Source: Magnetococcales bacterium (GTDB lineage: Bacteria > Pseudomonadota > Magnetococcia > Magnetococcales > Magnetaquicoccaceae). Taken from it: a DNA stretch of 11,303 nucleotides. The stretch spans positions 1-11,303 of the forward strand of contig JADGCR010000060.1 of the NCBI GenBank assembly GCA_015228895.1. Reading direction: 5' to 3'. The notes under the pieces were generated by a model. The model was not told where the DNA came from. It was given only the letters and a program-made list of their open reading frames with translations, and made no database searches. A program made the translations under genes and the position numbers. The number at the start of each line of letters is the position of its first letter. Position 1 is the stretch's first letter. Shown in pieces: positions 7,353 to 11,303 of this stretch.

Positions 7353-7451
7353 TTAATCGTTCGCCTCAATTTGCTCAAATCTCAATTCGGCAGTTGCCAA
7401 GCGACCTGATAATCCATCATATTCAATGTCCAATTGAAACTTTGCTTTCGA
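7353..7451 (-). pseudogene. Possible 3' remnant of a truncated gene upstream of the ATPase
   Basis: Read on the minus strand, 7451-7353 gives 32 codons of natural-looking protein sequence ending in TAA, including LDIEYDGLSGRLATAEL and FEQIEAND. Codon choice resembles that of the ATPase and RloB genes. There is no start codon within this AT-rich part. Further upstream the same frame becomes GC-rich antisense of the TMTC-like gene with no sense of its own. The simplest reading is the tail of an island gene whose front was lost when the right boundary formed. Chance cannot be excluded in so short a stretch, and the protein family is not recognised. Confidence 0.25.
7394..7423 (+). promoter_or_regulatory. 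Candidate sigma-70 promoter for the TMTC-like gene
   Basis: TTGCCA (7394-7399, five of six to consensus) and CATATT (7418-7423, four of six) are separated by 18 nt and lie about 40 nt before the chosen start. It is plausible by position only. The region 7228-7463 otherwise holds only the signals and possible remnant listed here. Confidence 0.25.
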
Positions 7452-7452
7452 T

Positions 7453-7456
7453 GGAG
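7453..7456 (+). promoter_or_regulatory. Shine-Dalgarno deciding the start of the TMTC-like gene
   Basis: GGAG followed by 7 nt precedes ATG 7464. Neither the in-frame TTG at 7434 nor the ATG at 7494 has a comparable site, so 7464 is the preferred start. Confidence 0.5.
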
Positions 7457-7463
7457 TTACCCA

Positions 7464-9056
7464 ATGGGGGCGAGGCCTGTGAATAGACAGACCATGGCAT
7501 GGCGTGTCACCGGGGTGTTGCTGACACTGTTGGTGGTGTTGGCCCATCTCGACACCCTCTCCGGGGAGTTCGTCCTGGATGACCGTCCATTCCTGGTGGA
7601 CAATCCGCGTCTGGAGCGGTCGGCGCGGCCCGCCGATTTTTTTACCCATGGGGTCTGGTGGTTCAGCAATCTGCCCGACGCGGGGGAGGAGGCCAATTAT
7701 CGACCTTTGGTGACGGTCGCCTTGTGGGCCAAGAACCAGCTCTGGCATGGCGACCCGGCGGGGTTTCACGCGGCTTCCATTCTCATGCACCTGGCGGCGA
7801 CCCTGTTGCTTTTGTTGTGGTTGCGACGGTTGTCCCCCACCATGGACGCGCGCGCGGCCGGGTTGGCGGTGGCCCTGTTCGCCGTGCATCCGGTCCATGT
7901 GGAGGCAATCGCCTGGATCTCGGGCTCCTTGCACCTGCAGGCGACCCTGTTATTGCTGATCACCTGTCTGTTGTATGACCGTTTTGTGCGTTTGGGGGGA
8001 TGGCGCTGGCTGGTTCTGGCCAACCTGTTTTATCTGGGTGCCCTGTTGACCGTCGAGGTGGTGGCGGCCTTTCCGGTTTTTCTCCTGGTTTACGAGTACG
8101 TGCGCCGGGGGCGGGTGGTGTTCTGGAACGCTCTGCCCTGTTTCCTGCTGCTGGCTGGCTATCTGGTGGCGCGGAAAATGGTGTTGGGGACGCCGCTCCC
8201 GTTGACGTGGGATTCGTTGGCCGCCTGGATGCGCCTGTTCTCCTTCGCTGTGGAATCTCTGCGGCATCTGCTTTGGCCTTGGCCCCAACCACTCTATCTG
8301 GCCACACCCGCGGATGGGGTGACCCGTCCGGAGTCAGGGTGGTTGGCCCTGGTGATGCTGACCGTGATGATCTGGCCGGTGGTGCGGACCCGTACCCTGC
8401 CCGGATTGCCCTTGCTGGCCCTGGCCTGGCTGGGGAGTTCTCTGGCGCCACCGCTGCTGGCGGCGCTCAATCCCACCCCGTTGCTGGCCCTGCGCACGTT
8501 GTATCTTCCTTCCGTGGGGGTCGTCCTGCTGCTGGCCTGGGGTTTGGATCGGCTGCGGGGCAAATGGTGGATCGGTCAACTGTTGCTGGTCTTGCTGGCC
8601 CTGGGAGGGACCCTGGCGGCCAATCGTGCCTGGCGGAACGATGGCGTGGTCTATGCCCGCATCGTGGGCTGGCATCCGGAACATGCCGCCGGTCACGCCG
8701 GACTGGCCCAATACGCGGCCAGAACAGGCCAACTCCAGGAGGCCATGGCCCATTACCGGACGGCCATGGAGAAAGCGCGGGGCAAGGCGCGATTGGATCT
8801 CATGGAACCCTTGGCACTGCTGCTGGGACGGAGCGGCCATCACGGGGAGAGTCTCGCGCTGTTCCGGCAAGTGACCGTCCTGGCCCCGCAACGCGCCAGC
8901 GCCTGGGTGGGGGTTGGCAACAATTTGTGGTTCATGCGCCGTCCGCAGGAAGCGGTGGCGGCCTATCGCAACGCCGTCCGGGCCGATCCCCGCAACCAGG
9001 AAGCCTGCCACAACCTGAACATGGCCCTGGGACGCCCATCGGTCCCCTGCAATTGA
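7464..9056 (+). CDS. TMTC-like GT-C glycosyltransferase with C-terminal TPR repeats
   Basis: This is a membrane protein of 530 residues from ATG 7464. About ten or more hydrophobic helices fill residues 11-385, and at least three TPR-like repeats follow (about 404-437, 443-476, 477-510; for example HAGLAQYAARTGQLQEAMAHY). The blocks FVLDDRPFLVDNP (36-48, with the acidic pair D39-D40), YRPL (79-82), HPVHVEAIAWISG (142-154) and LYLPSVGVVLLLAWGLDRL (346-364) match the bacterial relatives of eukaryotic TMTC O-mannosyltransferases. In these GT-C enzymes an acidic motif in the first periplasmic loop is catalytic and a lipid-linked sugar is the donor. The sugar and acceptor cannot be told here. TMTC proteins usually have a longer TPR array. 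The gene appears monocistronic: an AT-rich island lies upstream, and it ends 6 nt from the stop of the convergent cheW. A TPR membrane protein without transferase activity is the alternative. Confidence 0.82.
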   Translation: MGARPVNRQTMAWRVTGVLLTLLVVLAHLDTLSGEFVLDDRPFLVDNPRLERSARPADFFTHGVWWFSNLPDAGEEANYRPLVTVALWAKNQLWHGDPAGFHAASILMHLAATLLLLLWLRRLSPTMDARAAGLAVALFAVHPVHVEAIAWISGSLHLQATLLLLITCLLYDRFVRLGGWRWLVLANLFYLGALLTVEVVAAFPVFLLVYEYVRRGRVVFWNALPCFLLLAGYLVARKMVLGTPLPLTWDSLAAWMRLFSFAVESLRHLLWPWPQPLYLATPADGVTRPESGWLALVMLTVMIWPVVRTRTLPGLPLLALAWLGSSLAPPLLAALNPTPLLALRTLYLPSVGVVLLLAWGLDRLRGKWWIGQLLLVLLALGGTLAANRAWRNDGVVYARIVGWHPEHAAGHAGLAQYAARTGQLQEAMAHYRTAMEKARGKARLDLMEPLALLLGRSGHHGESLALFRQVTVLAPQRASAWVGVGNNLWFMRRPQEAVAAYRNAVRADPRNQEACHNLNMALGRPSVPCN

Positions 9057-9062
9057 GAGGTG

Positions 9063-9551
9063 TCAGGCCGCCGCCTCCTGCACCGCCGAGAGTTCCTCCA
9101 CCGAGAAGATCTTGTCGATATCCAGGATCATGATGAAACGTCCGTCGTCCTTCCCCATCCCTTTCAAAAAATCCGCCCGGAGCCGCAGCCCGATTTTCGG
9201 CGGGGGTTCGATCTGGTCGGGTCCCAGTTCCATCACTTCTCGCACCGAGTCGGCCAACGCCCCCATCACCACCACGCCATCGTCCTGGGCGATCTCCAGG
9301 ATGATGATGCAGGTGTTGACCGTCTTGTCCGTCTTGTCCATCCTGAACTTGAGACGCATGTCCACCACCGGGACCACGCTTCCACGGAGGTTGATCACCC
9401 CGCACATGAAAGCCGGTGTGCGGGGCACCTTGGTGACGGTGGTGAACTCCAGGACTTCCCGGATCTTGGCGATGTCAACGGCGAACACCTCCGTGCCCAG
9501 CATGAAGGTCAGATATTGCGTCGAGGATGTCGTGGTGTTTTCATTGCTCAT
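9063..9551 (-). CDS. cheW: Chemotaxis coupling protein CheW
   Basis: This 162-residue, single-domain CheW adaptor normally joins chemoreceptors to the histidine kinase CheA. Hallmarks are YLTFMLGTEVFAVDI (13-27), REVLEFTTVTKVPRTP (31-46), the NLRGSVVPVVD motif at 54-64, and MGALADSVREVMEL (96-109). The C-terminal beta strand region (RFIMILDIDKIF, 138-149) is also present. The start ATG 9551 has AGAGGG (9559-9564) 7 nt upstream. An in-frame TTG at 9569 would add six residues but would swallow that site and overlap the receptor gene. It lies 14 nt downstream of the receptor-like gene, so the two form an operon. No CheA or other chemotaxis gene is in the window. Its length and motifs are intact, so it looks functional. 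Confidence 0.96.
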   Translation of the reverse strand: MSNENTTTSSTQYLTFMLGTEVFAVDIAKIREVLEFTTVTKVPRTPAFMCGVINLRGSVVPVVDMRLKFRMDKTDKTVNTCIIILEIAQDDGVVVMGALADSVREVMELGPDQIEPPPKIGLRLRADFLKGMGKDDGRFIMILDIDKIFSVEELSAVQEAAA

Positions 9552-9558
9552 GTGTGAA

Positions 9559-9564
9559 CCCTCT
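9559..9564 (-). promoter_or_regulatory. Shine-Dalgarno deciding the cheW start
   Basis: AGAGGG on the minus strand ends 7 nt before ATG 9551 and sits at the junction with the receptor gene stop (9568-9566). This favours the 162-residue CheW over the TTG start at 9569. Confidence 0.6.
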
Positions 9565-9565
9565 T

Positions 9566-11303
9566 TCAAACATGGGTGGAAGATCCGGTCTCGCTCGGAA
9601 TCTGGTCTGGTTCTCGGTCCAGTTGCAAGGGAACAGGATGCGGTTCCGGATTGGCGAGTGATTCCTGCTCCGGGTGGGCGTGCTGGGTGAAAAACGAGGT
9701 GGCCTGTCGCAGCGGGCCGGTGGTGAGGTCAAACAGACTTTTGGCACCCATGAGGATCTCCCTGGCCGCGGTGACGTTCTGCCGCAGCAGTCCATCCGCC
9801 TTGTCCAAAGCGAGCAGGGTGCGCTCCGGGGTGTGTTCCCGCGCCAGGGCGCGGTTTGTCCCGGCCTGCCGGACGGGAGGAGGCGGGGTGGGAACCATGT
9901 TGTCCAGGAGCGACTCCATGCGGTCGGAGGTTTGCAGGCGCTCCCCGATGGCCGCTTCCAGGTCGTTCAGTTCGTTCTGCCAGGTTTGTGTCAACTGGGC
10001 GACCATGGCGAGCCACTCCTTTTTGCCATGCTTGCCGGTGCGCAGAGGATCGTCGGTGGGATGTCGCTGCGCCATCTGCATGATCTCCTGCGCGGATTGC
10101 CGCAACAACTGAATCCGGCCATGGATCTGGCGCCACGCCTCCAGGGTGGCGGTGAACTCCTGTTTGCCCGCGGCCACGGCCTGCGCGGTCAGGGTGGCCA
10201 TTTTCTCGGCGTTGCTGACCATGCCGGCCTGGGCGGCGACCAGACGGGCATACTCCTCCGCCATGCGGGCGCTCTCCTCGTTGTGCAGGCGGGCCGACTC
10301 TTCGATGTCCGCCCTGGCCGCGCGGAGGGTTTCGGAGCCGGCCGTCGCCTCGCGGGAGATGGCCATGGCAAAGGAGGCCAGACGGCGCAGGCGGGCGGAA
10401 AGCGGCTCTGCTGCCTGGTGAACCCTCTGGCCCGCCTGGGCGAGTTCGCTGGCGACCGTGGTGGCCGAGCGGGTCAGGATACCCAGTTCATCCCCGCGGG
10501 ATCGACCGGGCACGGTCTCGAAGCGGCCCGACGCCATGCGGTTCAGGGAGGCGGAGGCGTCCAGAAGGGGATAGACCAGGTCGTGCTGGAGGATCCGGGA
10601 ACCTGCCAGGGCCAGCAGCGTCACACACAGCAGCATGGCCCACAATTGCCATCGGGAAGGGGTGTGGAGGTCGGGTGGCGCCAGTTCGATTTCCGCCACC
10701 ACCGCCCAGTTGAAATGGTCCAGAGGGATGGGAGCGAAGGAGGAGAGCACCGGTTTGCCATCACTCCGCGTGGTGGTCCGGGTGTTGGTTTCACCGGCCA
10801 GGGCGCTCTCCACCGAGGAGGTCGCCATGACCGACGCGGCGGCCCCCCCCACAAAGGCCGTGGCCGCGGCGGGTTGGGCGGCGTTGGTGAAGGCGTCGGA
10901 ACGCAGACGTTGATCCGGTCCCACCAGAAAGGTCTGGAGCGATTCGGAGTTGGCCACCTGATGCATGATGCCGCTGATGGCGTCCGGGGGCAATTGCAGG
11001 GCCATGATCAGGATCGTCTGGCCATTTTCCAGCACCGGTTGCGCCATGAAATAGGCCGGCTGGTTGTCGCTGGGGGGGTAGGGCACAAGGTCCGACATTC
11101 CGAACTGCCCGGTTTTGACCACCCTCTTGAACAGCTGGCCCAGATTGGTTCCCGCGAATGGTCCGGTCAGCAGATTGGTGGCGAAATCCGCCTGTCTGGC
11201 GGCGGTGTAAAAGACGGTGCCCGTGGGATGGATGAGAAACAGATCGTAGTAGCCGGCGGCGTCGCTGAATTTCTGCAACCAGTTCTTGTTTTCCTTGCCC
11301 CGG
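9566..11303 (-). CDS. Cache-TM-HAMP chemoreceptor-like protein without a recognisable MCP signalling tip (5' end outside window)
   Basis: The frame is open to the window edge, so the N-terminus (first membrane helix and the start of the sensor) is missing. Numbered from an internal TTG at 11278, residues 1-200 are the distal part of a periplasmic Cache sensor: GYYDLFLIHPTGTVFYTAAR, TNLLTGPF and NLGQLF are typical of double-Cache chemoreceptors. A membrane helix lies at about 211-230 and HAMP at about 230-282 (YPLLDASASLNRMASGRFE and RGDELGILTRS). The rest, about 283-460, is helical and charged and probably coiled coil, followed by a TPPPP linker and a hydrophilic tail rich in Pro, Glu and Gln. 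The highly conserved hairpin tip of MCPs (the QTNLLALNAAIEAARAGE block) is absent. A segment at 414-428 (TGKHGKKEWLAMVAQ) only faintly recalls the sequence after it. cheW follows after 14 nt, which suggests a signalling role. Confidence 0.85.
   Translation of the reverse strand, partial: RGKENKNWLQKFSDAAGYYDLFLIHPTGTVFYTAARQADFATNLLTGPFAGTNLGQLFKRVVKTGQFGMSDLVPYPPSDNQPAYFMAQPVLENGQTILIMALQLPPDAISGIMHQVANSESLQTFLVGPDQRLRSDAFTNAAQPAAATAFVGGAAASVMATSSVESALAGETNTRTTTRSDGKPVLSSFAPIPLDHFNWAVVAEIELAPPDLHTPSRWQLWAMLLCVTLLALAGSRILQHDLVYPLLDASASLNRMASGRFETVPGRSRGDELGILTRSATTVASELAQAGQRVHQAAEPLSARLRRLASFAMAISREATAGSETLRAARADIEESARLHNEESARMAEEYARLVAAQAGMVSNAEKMATLTAQAVAAGKQEFTATLEAWRQIHGRIQLLRQSAQEIMQMAQRHPTDDPLRTGKHGKKEWLAMVAQLTQTWQNELNDLEAAIGERLQTSDRMESLLDNMVPTPPPPVRQAGTNRALAREHTPERTLLALDKADGLLRQNVTAAREILMGAKSLFDLTTGPLRQATSFFTQHAHPEQESLANPEPHPVPLQLDREPDQIPSETGSSTHV

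Larger units (their letters stand above)
5221..7451. other. AT-richer island between gspE and the TMTC-like gene, probably horizontally acquired
   Basis: By eye, base composition changes sharply just after the gspE stop and again just before the start of the TMTC-like gene. Both flanks use mostly G or C in third codon positions, while the genes here use many A- and T-ending codons and contain A/T homopolymers. The island holds the RloB and ATPase genes, both on the minus strand, opposite to their neighbours. No integrase, transposase, tRNA or flanking direct repeat was found, so the mechanism of arrival is not visible. Confidence 0.6.

Noticed and set aside
7228..7463. Retron-like or other structured ncRNA before the ATPase gene
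   Set aside because: No reverse transcriptase gene is present and no long inverted repeats were found; only short repeats of CTCAATT around 7365-7387.
5221..7470. Attachment-site duplication flanking the island
   Set aside because: Only a short ATGGAG match (near 5231 and 7451) was found at the two edges; too short and too common to count as a direct repeat.
8000..9133. Open frame of 377 codons on the plus strand inside the TMTC-like gene
   Set aside because: Glycine- and arginine-rich with no domain pattern, while the overlapping frame has coherent membrane helices and TPR repeats.
10843..10850. C8 tract within the receptor-like gene as a phase-variation switch
   Set aside because: It encodes ordinary Gly-Ala residues in an intact frame, and a single tract in GC-rich DNA is not evidence of switching.

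Overview
The window looks like bacterial chromosome, mostly GC-rich, with a compositionally distinct AT-richer insert near the middle. The gene content (a DsrP-type sulfur-metabolism membrane subunit, type II secretion genes, a chemoreceptor-like protein with CheW) points to a Gram-negative, motile, sulfur-metabolising proteobacterium. A member of the Magnetococcia or a sulfur-oxidising gammaproteobacterium would fit, but this is inference from gene families and was not tested by any search.

Layout. (1) Positions 2-1156, plus strand: the 3' part of a dsrP-like gene, presumably the end of a dsrMKJOP-type operon, closed by a strong hairpin at 1166-1200. (2) Positions 1230-5219, plus strand: three overlapping genes, a short GspB-like membrane protein, the secretin gspD and the ATPase gspE. 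The first pair shares an ATGA overlap and the second pair overlaps by 14 nt, so they look like one translationally coupled type II secretion unit. A likely intrinsic terminator follows at 5233-5254. No gspC, gspF or pseudopilin gene is visible. (3) Positions about 5221-7451: an AT-richer island on the minus strand with an AAA/ABC-type ATPase followed by an RloB-family protein, again with an ATGA overlap. This pair resembles the AbiL/RloAB class of anti-phage modules. Upstream of the ATPase is what may be the tail of a truncated gene. (4) Positions 7464-9056, plus strand: a polytopic membrane protein of the TMTC-like (GT-C fold) glycosyltransferase type with C-terminal TPR repeats. (5) Positions 9063-11303, minus strand: cheW downstream of a gene for a Cache-TM-HAMP receptor that runs off the window. 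The receptor's cytoplasmic part lacks a recognisable MCP signalling tip.

The regions most worth attention are the ATPase/RloB module, which sits in foreign-looking DNA between gspE and a housekeeping-like gene, and the receptor with no obvious CheW-binding tip that is nevertheless co-transcribed with cheW. No tRNA, rRNA, CRISPR array or complete insertion sequence was seen.
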